Positions 1 through 5,897 of a stretch of 7,360 bases of DNA are shown piece by piece. How positions within the stretch are numbered: position 1 is the first letter of the stretch; the number at the start of each line of letters is the position of its first letter. The position numbers were made by a program, and so were the translations under genes. The DNA lies in NCBI GenBank assembly GCA_018894595.1, contig JAHIPN010000040.1, forward strand, positions 1-7,360. The letters are read 5' to 3'. Under the pieces are notes generated by a model. The model did not search any database. It was not told the DNA's origin and worked only from the letters and a program-made list of their open reading frames with translations. The stretch is from a bacterium (GTDB taxonomy: Bacteria > Atribacterota > JS1 > SB-45 > 34-128).

Positions 1-208
1 TAAGTAAAGCAGCTATGGCACCTACTGCAGCTAATATCGGGGCAACAAGAGCTCCCACGGCACCTACGGTTAAAGGAAATTCAGCAACTGATTCACCGTC
101 TTCATTTTTAATAATTATTTTTCGGGCATTTCCCTCTTTTATAATTTCTTTAATTTTTTCAACGATACCTTCTCCGGAGACTTTAAATTCCTCTTTTTTA
201 TTAGTCAT
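1..208 (-). CDS. DUF4342 domain small protein, 5' part only (runs off left edge)
   Basis: Read on the minus strand from an ATG at 208, this frame stays open to the window edge and gives 69 residues beginning MTNKKEEFKVSGEGIVEKI. The first half is a charged segment (EEFKVSGE, then KIKEIIKEGNARKIIIKNEDGE). It is followed from about residue 44 by a glycine/alanine-rich hydrophobic stretch (FPLTVGAVGALVAPILAAVG). This order matches the DUF4342 family as I know it: small proteins of unknown function with a charged N-terminal region and a glycine-rich hydrophobic C-terminal segment. The extra UBA-like N-terminal domain found in some members is absent. An AAAGGAG ribosome binding site lies 6 nt upstream of the ATG, and an extended -10 promoter lies just above it. 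The gene is divergent from the D-aminopeptidase gene. Only the C-terminal end is missing. The family assignment is fairly sure; no function can be given. Confidence 0.8.
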   Translation of the reverse strand, partial: MTNKKEEFKVSGEGIVEKIKEIIKEGNARKIIIKNEDGESVAEFPLTVGAVGALVAPILAAVGAIAALL

Positions 209-236
209 AATCTCTCCTTTAATTATTTTTTGTTTT

Positions 237-245
237 ATTATAACA
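237..245 (-). promoter_or_regulatory. Extended -10 promoter for the DUF4342 gene
   Basis: On the minus strand this reads TGTTATAAT, a perfect TATAAT hexamer preceded by the TGN of an extended -10. No good -35 lies 16-18 bp upstream, only T-rich sequence, which extended -10 promoters can tolerate. The start of transcription would fall near base 230, giving a leader of about 22 nt that contains the AAAGGAG site. Predicted from sequence only. Confidence 0.55.
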
Positions 246-328
246 TAATTAATACCCAAAAAGTAAAAAAATAGTAATAACCAATAAACCCAAAATTATT
301 ATAAAATTAAAATTTCCTTAAGAATTAT

Positions 329-357
329 TTTTAAAAAAGAGAGAATTATACTATAAT
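329..357 (+). promoter_or_regulatory. Probable promoter of the D-aminopeptidase gene
   Basis: A perfect TATAAT lies at 352-357. With 17-bp spacing the -35 would be TTTTAA (329-334), which is a weak match. Transcription would start near base 364 and give a leader of about 52 nt holding the hairpin at 371-386 and the ribosome binding site at 405-408. The -10 lies inside a palindrome (342-360), so a repressor binding there would block polymerase. Confidence 0.5.
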
Positions 358-360
358 TCT
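342..360. repeat. 19-bp near-perfect palindrome over the -10 box (candidate operator)
   Basis: The arms AGAATTATA (342-350) and TATAATTCT (352-360) are exact reverse complements around a single central C at 351. A TATAAT hexamer is present on both strands within it. The position over the promoter of the D-aminopeptidase gene suggests a binding site for a dimeric regulator, or a bidirectional -10. Short palindromes also arise by chance in very AT-rich DNA, so function is inferred from placement. Confidence 0.45.
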
Positions 361-370
361 AATATGATGA

Positions 371-386
371 TCGATAGCAATATCGA
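371..386 (+). promoter_or_regulatory. Leader hairpin with GCAA tetraloop
   Basis: TCGATA (371-376) and TATCGA (381-386) form a perfect 6-bp stem closed by GCAA, a GNRA-type tetraloop that stabilises RNA hairpins. It would sit at the 5' end of the predicted transcript of the D-aminopeptidase gene, about 18 nt before the ribosome binding site. It could protect the mRNA 5' end, or the DNA palindrome could be a protein site. It has no U tract, so it is not a terminator. Confidence 0.4.
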
Positions 387-415
387 ACGGAGATAATTTT
401 TAAAGGAGAACGGTT

Positions 416-1216
416 ATGAAAATTTATATTAGTGCTGACATAGAGGGAATTACTGGTATTACCCATTGGGATGAAACTGAAAAATCAAACTCTGATTACC
501 AAAAATTTGCCAAGCAGATGACCGATGAAGTTAAGGCAGCATGTGAAGGGGCAATAAACGCAGGGGCAAAGGAAATTTGGATTAAAGATGCCCACGATAC
601 CGGTAGAAATATTATAGCAGCTGATCTGCCACAAATGATTAAATTAGTTCGGGGTTGGAGTAAACACCCCTTTTTAATGGTCCAGGAATTGGACGAATCA
701 TTTGATGCTTTATTGATGATTGGTTATCATTCTTTTGGCAGTTCAAGTTCTAACCCTTTATCCCATACTCTAAGTTCCTCCACTTTAAATTATATTAAAT
801 TAAATGGGGAGTATGCCAGTGAATTTTTAATTCATGGCTATGCCGCCGCTACTGTTGGCGTACCGGTAGTTTTTATCAGCGGGGATGAGGGAATTTGTAA
901 AGAGGCGAACAGAATAAATAAAAACATCAAGACCGTGGCCGTAAATAAAGGAGTGGGTAATTCCGTAATCAGTATTCATCCGAGACTTGCGGTAGAAAAA
1001 ATCAAAGAGAGTGTAGAATCAATACTAAAAGGGGATATTGATAAATGTAAAATTAAATTACCGGAGCACTTTAAAGTAGAAATATCGTATAAAAAGCATG
1101 TAAGTGCCTTTAAAGCATCTTTTTATCCCGGGATGAAACAGGTTTCTTCTACCAATTTAGTATTTGAGACAGATAATTATTTTGAAGTTCTACGGGTGTT
1201 GCTATTTACGATATAA
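416..1216 (+). CDS. dppA: Peptidase family M55 D-aminopeptidase (DppA-like)
   Basis: This 266-residue protein is close to the usual length of M55 zinc aminopeptidases, whose Bacillus subtilis prototype DppA releases N-terminal D-amino acids from short peptides such as D-Ala-D-Ala. The N-terminal SADIEG motif supplies metal ligands D8 and E10, and DAH supplies H60, the same positions as in DppA. GYHS (H105), SHTLSS (H117) and NGE (E132) match the other conserved ligand and active-site positions, so the enzyme should be active. GDEG (156-159) is a further family signature. There is no signal peptide, so the protein is predicted to be cytoplasmic. The start is firm: GGAG ends 7 nt before ATG and the family motif begins at residue 6. 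The gene stands alone between its own promoter region and a 228-bp gap before an amino-acid importer. A role in recycling peptidoglycan-derived or dietary D-peptides is likely; the true substrate is unknown. Confidence 0.93.
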   Translation: MKIYISADIEGITGITHWDETEKSNSDYQKFAKQMTDEVKAACEGAINAGAKEIWIKDAHDTGRNIIAADLPQMIKLVRGWSKHPFLMVQELDESFDALLMIGYHSFGSSSSNPLSHTLSSSTLNYIKLNGEYASEFLIHGYAAATVGVPVVFISGDEGICKEANRINKNIKTVAVNKGVGNSVISIHPRLAVEKIKESVESILKGDIDKCKIKLPEHFKVEISYKKHVSAFKASFYPGMKQVSSTNLVFETDNYFEVLRVLLFTI

Positions 1217-1444
1217 AAAGATTTAAGATGAGAAAATTTGTTGCAGGGAAAAGATAATTTAGAAATTTTAATAATTTAAGGAAAATAAAGCAGGGTTTTT
1301 GAGATTTTATGTCGTATTAATGATATATTATATTGAATAAATTTAAAAGTGTAAACGAGCTTTTTATAATTGAACAAAAAACTGAAATAAATTAATGTAA
1401 AAATCAATGAAGTTGTATTAATTTTAATAAGATGAGGAATGGTT
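1217..1444. other. AT-rich intergenic gap before the ABC transporter
   Basis: No convincing coding frame and no hairpin terminator for the preceding gene are visible on either strand. A nine-codon ATG frame at 1228-1257 has no ribosome binding site or recognisable product. The only supported element is the promoter-like pair at 1342-1370. Transcription from the peptidase gene could read through into the transporter genes. Confidence 0.6.
1342..1370 (+). promoter_or_regulatory. Probable promoter of the ABC transporter operon
   Basis: TTTAAA (1342-1347) and a perfect TATAAT (1365-1370) are separated by 17 bp. The start would be near base 1377, giving a leader of about 68 nt before the first permease gene. 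The -35 matches the consensus at four of six bases. The surrounding DNA is AT-rich, which raises the chance of a false match. Confidence 0.45.
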
Positions 1445-2131
1445 ATGGCCGAAAATTTATTATCCATTTACGAAGCTCTCCCTTATTTGCTTAGGGGTTC
1501 TTTGGTAACTATTGGATTAGTAGGAGGAGCCCTGGCCTTGGGTTTAACTTTAGGAATTCCTATGGCTATAGGCCAGGTTTATGGCAATAAGTACAGTGCT
1601 GGTTTAATTTCATTTTACGTCTGGTTCTTCCGAGGGCTTCCCGTCTTAGTCCTTCTTTTTCTTTTCTATTTTGGACTATTTACTGTTTTGAGTCTTGACT
1701 TGTCGGCTTTTACTGCTGGTATTTTAGTATTAGGTTTAAGAAGTGCTGCTTATCAATCACAGATTTTCCGAGGGGCTATGCAATCAATTGGTGAGGGACA
1801 GATGTTGGCTGCCCGTTCTTTAGGAATGAGCAAAGCTAAAGCTGCCTGGCATATTATCCTACCTCAAGCCCTGAGAATTTCCCTTCCCGGATGGTCTAAT
1901 GAATATTCTATTATACTAAAAGATTCAGCTGTTACTTATGCTATAGGGTTAACGGAGATAATGACCAGGGGAAAATTTATTGCTACCCGAACTTTTAAAC
2001 CTATGCCTATCTTTCTTACCTGTGCTTTAATTTTTCTTATTTTAACTTACGGAGGAGTAAAATTACTTAATTTATTAGAGAAGAAGGTAAGAATTCCTGG
2101 TTATGGAACTGAAAGAGAGGGGATTTATTAA
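1445..2131 (+). CDS. Polar amino-acid ABC transporter permease 1 (HisM/GlnP type)
   Basis: An inner-membrane permease of 228 residues in the His/Glu/Gln/Arg/opine family, with several hydrophobic spans. The N-terminal YLLRGSLVTI segment and FFRGLPVLVLLF (61-72) are typical of the family. The cytoplasmic EAA-like loop that docks on the ATPase is at about 121-150 (AARSLGMSKAKAAWHIILPQ, then LRISLPG). The end, KKVRIPGYG, is also typical. The ATG at 1439 is in frame, but it sits only 1 nt after the GAGG ribosome binding site, whereas the ATG at 1445 has a proper spacing of 7 nt and is preferred. The ATPase gene follows after 2 nt. With the second permease it should form a heterodimeric channel. 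The substrate class, polar amino acids, follows from the family; the exact amino acid is not readable. Confidence 0.9.
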   Translation: MAENLLSIYEALPYLLRGSLVTIGLVGGALALGLTLGIPMAIGQVYGNKYSAGLISFYVWFFRGLPVLVLLFLFYFGLFTVLSLDLSAFTAGILVLGLRSAAYQSQIFRGAMQSIGEGQMLAARSLGMSKAKAAWHIILPQALRISLPGWSNEYSIILKDSAVTYAIGLTEIMTRGKFIATRTFKPMPIFLTCALIFLILTYGGVKLLNLLEKKVRIPGYGTEREGIY

Positions 2132-2133
2132 AG

Positions 2134-2907
2134 ATGCAAAAAGACAACACTATTGTCTTAAGGGTTGAAGATATTTATAAAAATTATGGCAATGTAGAAG
2201 TGCTTAAAGGAGTATCTTTTGAAATAAAAAAAGGTGAAACCAAAGTTATTATTGGTCCTTCGGGGAGCGGAAAAAGCACCCTTTTACGATGTATAAATCA
2301 ATTGACTATCCCGGACAAGGGACGAATTTGGTTAGAGAACCAAGAAGTAACTCATACCAAAAAGAATATCAATCAATTCCGTCAGAAGATTGGAATGGTC
2401 TTTCAGGACTTTAACTTATTTGATCACCTGAACGCTTTAAGAAATGTTGAAATAGGATTAATCAAAGTAAGAGGTATGGGAAAAGATGAGGCCAGACAAA
2501 AAGCGATAGAAGAGCTTAAACAGGTAGGCCTGGAAGAACAAGCTAATTTATATCCGGCTCAACTTTCTGGAGGACAAAAACAGAGAGTTTCTATAGCCAG
2601 AACTTTAGCCATGGACCCCAGTGTGATACTTTTTGATGAACCCACTTCAGCACTTGACCCAGAATTAATTGGTGAGGTATTAGAGGTTATAAAAAAATTG
2701 GCTTTAAATGGGATGACTATGGCAGTAGTAACTCATGAAATGGGATTCGCCCGTTCGGTAGCAAATGAGGTTATATTTATGGAGGACGGAAAGATTATAG
2801 ACCAGGGGTCTCCCCGTAAGCTTTTTACCAATCCCGAACATGCGCGTACCAGGAAGTTTCTTTCTAAGATAACCGAATTATACGGAAGGTCAGCGGAAAA
2901 AAAATGA
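2134..2907 (+). CDS. Polar amino-acid ABC transporter ATPase (GlnQ/HisP type)
   Basis: This 257-residue cytoplasmic protein powers the importer by ATP hydrolysis. All nucleotide-binding motifs are intact: Walker A GPSGSGKST (41-49), Q-loop Q91 in VFQDFNLF, signature LSGGQ (144-148), Walker B ILFDEP (165-170) with catalytic E169, D-loop SALD (172-175) and switch histidine H201 in VTHEMGFA. The VTHEMGFA and FTNPEHARTRKFL stretches are typical of the amino-acid subfamily. A GAGAGG site lies rather far (about 13 nt) before the ATG, so translation may partly depend on coupling to the upstream permease, whose stop is 2 nt away. Its own stop overlaps the start of the next permease by 4 nt (ATGA). 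Substrate specificity rests with the binding protein, so a gene name implying glutamine would be over-precise. Confidence 0.95.
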   Translation: MQKDNTIVLRVEDIYKNYGNVEVLKGVSFEIKKGETKVIIGPSGSGKSTLLRCINQLTIPDKGRIWLENQEVTHTKKNINQFRQKIGMVFQDFNLFDHLNALRNVEIGLIKVRGMGKDEARQKAIEELKQVGLEEQANLYPAQLSGGQKQRVSIARTLAMDPSVILFDEPTSALDPELIGEVLEVIKKLALNGMTMAVVTHEMGFARSVANEVIFMEDGKIIDQGSPRKLFTNPEHARTRKFLSKITELYGRSAEKK

Positions 2908-3566
2908 ATGGAATTAATTTTATCAAAGATATAGTTTTGCCTCCTTTATTAGAAGGAACTTGGGTTACTATTAAGTTATTGGTTTTTTCTATCCCCTTAG
3001 GCTTACTTTTAGGTATTTTGATTGCCGGGGGACGGGTATACGGAAATAAAATAATATCCTTTTTGTGTGCCAGTTTTACAGTTTTTTTTCGCGGTACACC
3101 CTTATTAGTACAACTCTTTGTTATCTATTACGGGCTGCCTTCTATAGGCATATACTTTTCTCCTTTTGCGGCGGCAGTGGTGGGTTTTGTTCTATGCAGC
3201 GGGGCTTATCATTCCGAGTATATCAGGGGAGCTATTCAATCAATTAAGAGCGGTCAAATGATGGCTGCCCAAGCTTTGGGAATGAGCAAATTTAAAGCAA
3301 TCATCTATATTATTTTTCCTCAGGCTTTAAGAAGGGCTCTCCCGGGCTGTTCTAACGAGATTGTGTATTTAGTAAAATATTCATCACTGGCTTTTATGGT
3401 TACCTGTATTGAGCTGACCGGGGCAGGAAAAATTATCGCAACTCGTTATTTCAGATATACTGAAGTTTTTTTAGTGATAGGAATTATATATCTATTGATG
3501 GTTTCTGTAGTTACTAGACTTCTTAGTATAGTAGAGAAAAAACTAAAAATTCCTGGATTGGGGTAA
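2904..3566 (+). CDS. Polar amino-acid ABC transporter permease 2 (HisQ/GlnP type)
   Basis: A second inner-membrane permease of 220 residues and a paralogue of permease 1. Shared marks are the LLEGTWVTIKLL start, VYGNK, FFRGTPLLVQLFVIYYGLP (61-79), GAYHSEYIRGAIQSI (100-114), the EAA-like loop around 121-148 (AAQALGMSKFKAIIYIIFPQ) and the KLKIPGLG end. The match to RGTP is closer to the family norm than the RGLP of permease 1. The gene begins inside the stop codon of the ATPase gene (ATGA), with only weak purine-rich sequence upstream, so it is probably translated by coupling. A second ATG at 2908 is out of this frame. Two different permeases in one operon indicate a heterodimeric channel, as in HisQM. 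Confidence 0.92.
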   Translation: MNGINFIKDIVLPPLLEGTWVTIKLLVFSIPLGLLLGILIAGGRVYGNKIISFLCASFTVFFRGTPLLVQLFVIYYGLPSIGIYFSPFAAAVVGFVLCSGAYHSEYIRGAIQSIKSGQMMAAQALGMSKFKAIIYIIFPQALRRALPGCSNEIVYLVKYSSLAFMVTCIELTGAGKIIATRYFRYTEVFLVIGIIYLLMVSVVTRLLSIVEKKLKIPGLG

Positions 3567-3717
3567 ACTGTTTATACTAGATTGGGGGATCAAAGATCAA
3601 ATACTTGGCTGTTTGAAAAAGAATAATTTTGGAAAGGAAGCGAGGTGAGAGAGTAGACTAATATTTTTGATAATTTGGAAAATAAATTTTAATTTAATTG
3701 ACATGGAGGCTAAAAAA
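3567..3717. other. Gap between permease 2 and the binding-protein gene
   Basis: The 151-bp interval holds no coding frame with a start site and no clear terminator. It contains a tandem duplication of GATCAAA (3588-3601) and a possible isolated -10 (GATAAT, 3669-3674) without a credible -35. Binding proteins are usually made in excess over the membrane subunits, so a promoter or an RNA-stability element is expected here, but the sequence does not show one clearly. Confidence 0.5.
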
Positions 3718-4488
3718 ATGAAAAGAAATAAATCAACATTAGTGAATATTCTTTTGATTCTTACTTTTACTTTGTTAATCGGAGGCATAGTGATCGGCCA
3801 GGCTCAGGAAAAAAAGACCTATATCAACGGTATTGATCCCGATTTTCCGCCCTTTGCCTTTATAGACAAAGAGGGTAAACCTGCAGGATTTGATGTAGAA
3901 TCAGTAGATTGGATTGCTAAAGAGATGGGCTTTGAAGTCAAACATCAACCTACCGCCTGGGACACCATAATCCCTACTCTAAATGCTAAAAAGATTGACT
4001 TTATTGCTTCCGGGTTGTCTGTGACCGCAGAGAGAGCACAAGTTATTGCTTACACTATACCCTATTATGAACACAAGTGGTCCCTGGTAGTACGTGCAGA
4101 TTCTGATCTAAATGTGGTTACCGGTTTAAGCAAGGGAAATACAGTAGGCGTTCAGAGAGGAACTACCGGAGCCAACTGGATAGAAGACAGCCTGATTAAA
4201 AATGGTGTAGATGTAAAAATAAAAGTATATGACACCTTCACTTTGGCTATAGAAGACCTCTTAAACGGAAGGATAGATTCTGCTGTTCAAGATGATACCA
4301 TGGTTAAGGAAATATTAAAAGCCAGGTCAGGATTGAAGGAAGTCGGAACCTGGGGAACAGGAGAAGAAAAATATGCCTATGGTTTAAGACAAGGTGATGC
4401 CGAGTTATTAAATCTATTAAATGAAGGCTTAAAGAAAATAATGAGTTCGCCCAAATGGGAGGAACTTAAGGCTAAGTATAGTTTATAA
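3718..4488 (+). CDS. Amino-acid ABC transporter solute-binding protein (family 3)
   Basis: This 256-residue exported protein captures the amino acid for the importer. A lysine-rich start (MKRNK) and hydrophobic core (about 9-27) ending GQA-QEKK form a signal peptide, probably cut after A29. There is no cysteine lipobox, so it should be a soluble periplasmic protein and not a lipoprotein. Family signatures are DPDFPPFAF (40-48), GFDVESVDWIA (57-67), the SGLSVTAER stretch (98-106), where R106 should bind the ligand carboxylate, and QRGTTG (146-151). YDTFTLAIEDLLNGRIDSAV (171-190) precedes D192 or D193, one of which likely holds the amino group. The ATG at 3718 is chosen because GGAGG (3705-3709) is 8 nt upstream and the signal peptide begins there. 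In-frame ATGs at 3667 and 3703 would add a prefix that spoils it. The gene is placed last, after the two permeases and ATPase. Ligand identity is unknown. Confidence 0.92.
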   Translation: MKRNKSTLVNILLILTFTLLIGGIVIGQAQEKKTYINGIDPDFPPFAFIDKEGKPAGFDVESVDWIAKEMGFEVKHQPTAWDTIIPTLNAKKIDFIASGLSVTAERAQVIAYTIPYYEHKWSLVVRADSDLNVVTGLSKGNTVGVQRGTTGANWIEDSLIKNGVDVKIKVYDTFTLAIEDLLNGRIDSAVQDDTMVKEILKARSGLKEVGTWGTGEEKYAYGLRQGDAELLNLLNEGLKKIMSSPKWEELKAKYSL

Positions 4489-4505
4489 TAGTGTGAAGAA
4501 AGAGA

Positions 4506-4542
4506 AATAAAGGGATAGGGAGTTTTTCTCTATCCCTTTATT
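4506..4542 (+). terminator. Hairpin terminator after the ABC transporter operon
   Basis: The arms AATAAAGGGATAG (4506-4518) and CTATCCCTTTATT (4530-4542) pair perfectly over 13 bp around an 11-nt loop. The loop can extend the stem through AG/CT pairs across a TTTTT apex. The right arm ends in TTTATT, so a shorter GC-containing stem followed by a U-rich tail is available, as in intrinsic terminators. Its place 17 nt after the binding-protein stop supports the role. The symmetric A/T flanks could let it act in both directions. Confidence 0.8.
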
Positions 4543-4570
4543 GTCAGGATTTATATAAAAATATTTTTAT
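4541..4570 (+). promoter_or_regulatory. Possible promoter of the larA-iorA operon
   Basis: TTGTCA (4541-4546, five of six consensus bases) begins at the last two bases of the terminator stem. TTTTAT at 4565-4570, with 18-bp spacing, or TATTTT at 4562-4567, with 15-bp spacing, could be the -10. Neither is strong. A promoter is expected here because the previous operon ends in a terminator. Confidence 0.35.
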
Positions 4571-4584
4571 TTTATCGAGATAAA
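4571..4584. repeat. Short inverted repeat upstream of larA (possible operator)
   Basis: TTTATC (4571-4576) and GATAAA (4579-4584) are exact reverse complements around GA, with two more symmetric pairs just outside after one mismatch. It lies immediately downstream of the candidate -10 and about 37 bp before the GGAG site, where a repressor would act. AT-rich composition makes chance occurrence possible. Confidence 0.3.
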
Positions 4585-4632
4585 TTATGAAAGTAAAAAA
4601 AAGAATTTAAAAGATAAAAAGGAGTAAAATTT

Positions 4633-5895
4633 ATGAAAAAAATCCTCCTTCCTTATGGAAAAGAAAAAATACCTATCACTATTCCCCAAAAGAATTTATT
4701 AAAAATTTGTTGGTTAAAAGAAACACCCGGTGTTAAAGATAATGTAAAAGCAATTAAAGAGGCAATAAAAAATCCTATTGGTTCTCCGACCATTCCTATA
4801 ATTACCCGGGGAAAACGTAGCGCAGTGGTAATCTGTACCGATATTACCCGGCCTACACCTGATAAGTTATTAATCCCCCCCATACTGAATGAATTAAATA
4901 AGGGGGGTATTTCGGATAAAAATATTAAAGTAATTATTGCTCGAGGACAGCATAGAAAAATGACCGAAGAAGAAGTGAAAGAAAAGGTAGGTGAAGAGGT
5001 TCTCAAAAGAGTAAAGATTAGCCAGCATGACCCCGATAATAATCTTTTTTATCTTGGAAAATCTAAGAGGGGAAATGAATTATGGGTGAATAAAGATGTA
5101 GCTCAAGCTGATGTAAAAATATCTACCGGTAATATAGTCCCTCATAGATATGCAGGTTATGGGGGAGGAGCAAAAAGTATTTTACCAGGGATATCCTCGA
5201 GAGATACCATCGGTTATAACCACCTTTATGTAGAAACAGGAGAAGCTGCCTTGGGGAAAACAAAAGGCAACCCTGTTCGGGAAGAAATGGAAGAAGCAGC
5301 CAAGATGATCGGGTTAGACATGATAGTCAACACGGTTATGAACGTGAAAAACGAGATAGTTAAAGTCGTTGCCGGGGACCCCGCTATGGCTTATCAAGCT
5401 GGTGTAAAGGCATGTAATAATATCTACGGAGTTAAAATTCCAGAAAAAGCGGATATAATCCTTGCCAGCAGTTATCCCATGGATATCAGTTTTCATCAAG
5501 CTTCCAAGACTTTAGAAGCTATAGGTCATATCATTAAAGAAAAAAGTACAATTATTATGATTTCTCCCTGTTATGAAGGAATAGGAGGGAAAGATTTTGT
5601 CGATTATCTTAAAGAAAAAACTCCCGAAGATATTATTAAGAGCATTAAGGCTCACAAAGAGAGAAATGTAGTTTCGGGGGTTATCTCATATTTAATAGCA
5701 AAGTGTAAAGAGAAAGCAAAAATTTACTTGATATCAGAAGGGATAGAAGATAAAGATATAATAGAAATGGGAATGTTGCCAGCTAAATCTGCCCAATCCG
5801 TTTTAAACGATGTTCTAAAAGATTACGGGGATGAAGCAAAAGTATTAGTTTTGCCAACTGCTTCAGTTACTCTTCCCCTTCTCGAGGAGGAATAA
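4633..5895 (+). CDS. larA: LarA-family nickel-pincer 2-hydroxyacid racemase/epimerase
   Basis: This 420-residue cytoplasmic protein fits the full length of the LarA family, which moves a hydride on and off the alpha carbon of 2-hydroxyacids using a nickel-pincer nucleotide. The residues known from Lactobacillus plantarum LarA are in place. DITRP (70-74) gives D70 and R73, and GQHRKMTEEE gives H107. HRYAGYGGGAKSILPG (171-186) gives H171 and the cofactor-binding K181. H197 lies 16 residues later, as the nickel ligand H200 does in LarA. HQASK (288-292) gives Q289 and K292. The gene should therefore be catalytic. The family has members for lactate, malate, phenyllactate, 2-hydroxyglutarate and sugar acids, so lactate should not be assumed. 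GGAG ends 8 nt before the ATG. None of larB, larC or larE, which make the cofactor, is in the window. The iorA gene follows 2 nt after the stop, suggesting a joint role in 2-hydroxyacid breakdown. Confidence 0.92.
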   Translation: MKKILLPYGKEKIPITIPQKNLLKICWLKETPGVKDNVKAIKEAIKNPIGSPTIPIITRGKRSAVVICTDITRPTPDKLLIPPILNELNKGGISDKNIKVIIARGQHRKMTEEEVKEKVGEEVLKRVKISQHDPDNNLFYLGKSKRGNELWVNKDVAQADVKISTGNIVPHRYAGYGGGAKSILPGISSRDTIGYNHLYVETGEAALGKTKGNPVREEMEEAAKMIGLDMIVNTVMNVKNEIVKVVAGDPAMAYQAGVKACNNIYGVKIPEKADIILASSYPMDISFHQASKTLEAIGHIIKEKSTIIMISPCYEGIGGKDFVDYLKEKTPEDIIKSIKAHKERNVVSGVISYLIAKCKEKAKIYLISEGIEDKDIIEMGMLPAKSAQSVLNDVLKDYGDEAKVLVLPTASVTLPLLEEE

Positions 5896-5897
5896 AT

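Noticed and set aside
15..248. Plus-strand open frame of 77 codons
   Set aside because: It is antisense to the DUF4342 gene, has a low-complexity translation and no ribosome binding site. The minus-strand frame gives a recognisable family with a good start signal.
1228..1257. Nine-codon ATG frame after the peptidase gene
   Set aside because: It has no ribosome binding site and no recognisable leader-peptide pattern or attenuator hairpin after it.
1439..1444. Two-codon longer permease 1 from ATG at 1439
   Set aside because: The GAGG site would be only 1 nt from this ATG, too close for initiation; the ATG at 1445 has normal spacing.
1276..1467. Minus-strand open frame of 63 codons in the intergenic gap
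   Set aside because: The translation is AT-driven (rich in I, F, Y, K, L), overlaps the permease start and lacks a ribosome binding site.
3065..3247. Plus-strand 60-codon frame within permease 2
   Set aside because: It is a shifted frame inside a well-supported permease gene, with no start signal of its own.
3588..3601. Tandem GATCAAA duplication as a regulatory repeat
   Set aside because: Two 7-bp copies in AT-rich DNA with no promoter nearby are easily due to chance.
3667..3717. Longer N-terminus for the binding protein from ATG at 3667 or 3703
   Set aside because: The added residues would precede the lysine-rich signal start, and the GGAGG site fits only the ATG at 3718.
3597..3788. Minus-strand open frame of 63 codons
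   Set aside because: It overlaps the signal-peptide region of the binding protein on the other strand. Its hydrophobic translation reflects AT-rich antisense sequence.
4653..5006. Minus-strand open frame of 117 codons inside larA
   Set aside because: It lies wholly antisense to strongly conserved LarA coding sequence (D70, H107 motifs) and its translation has no recognisable features.
5314..5499. Minus-strand 61-codon frame within larA
   Set aside because: It is antisense to conserved LarA coding sequence, with no start signal or family resemblance.
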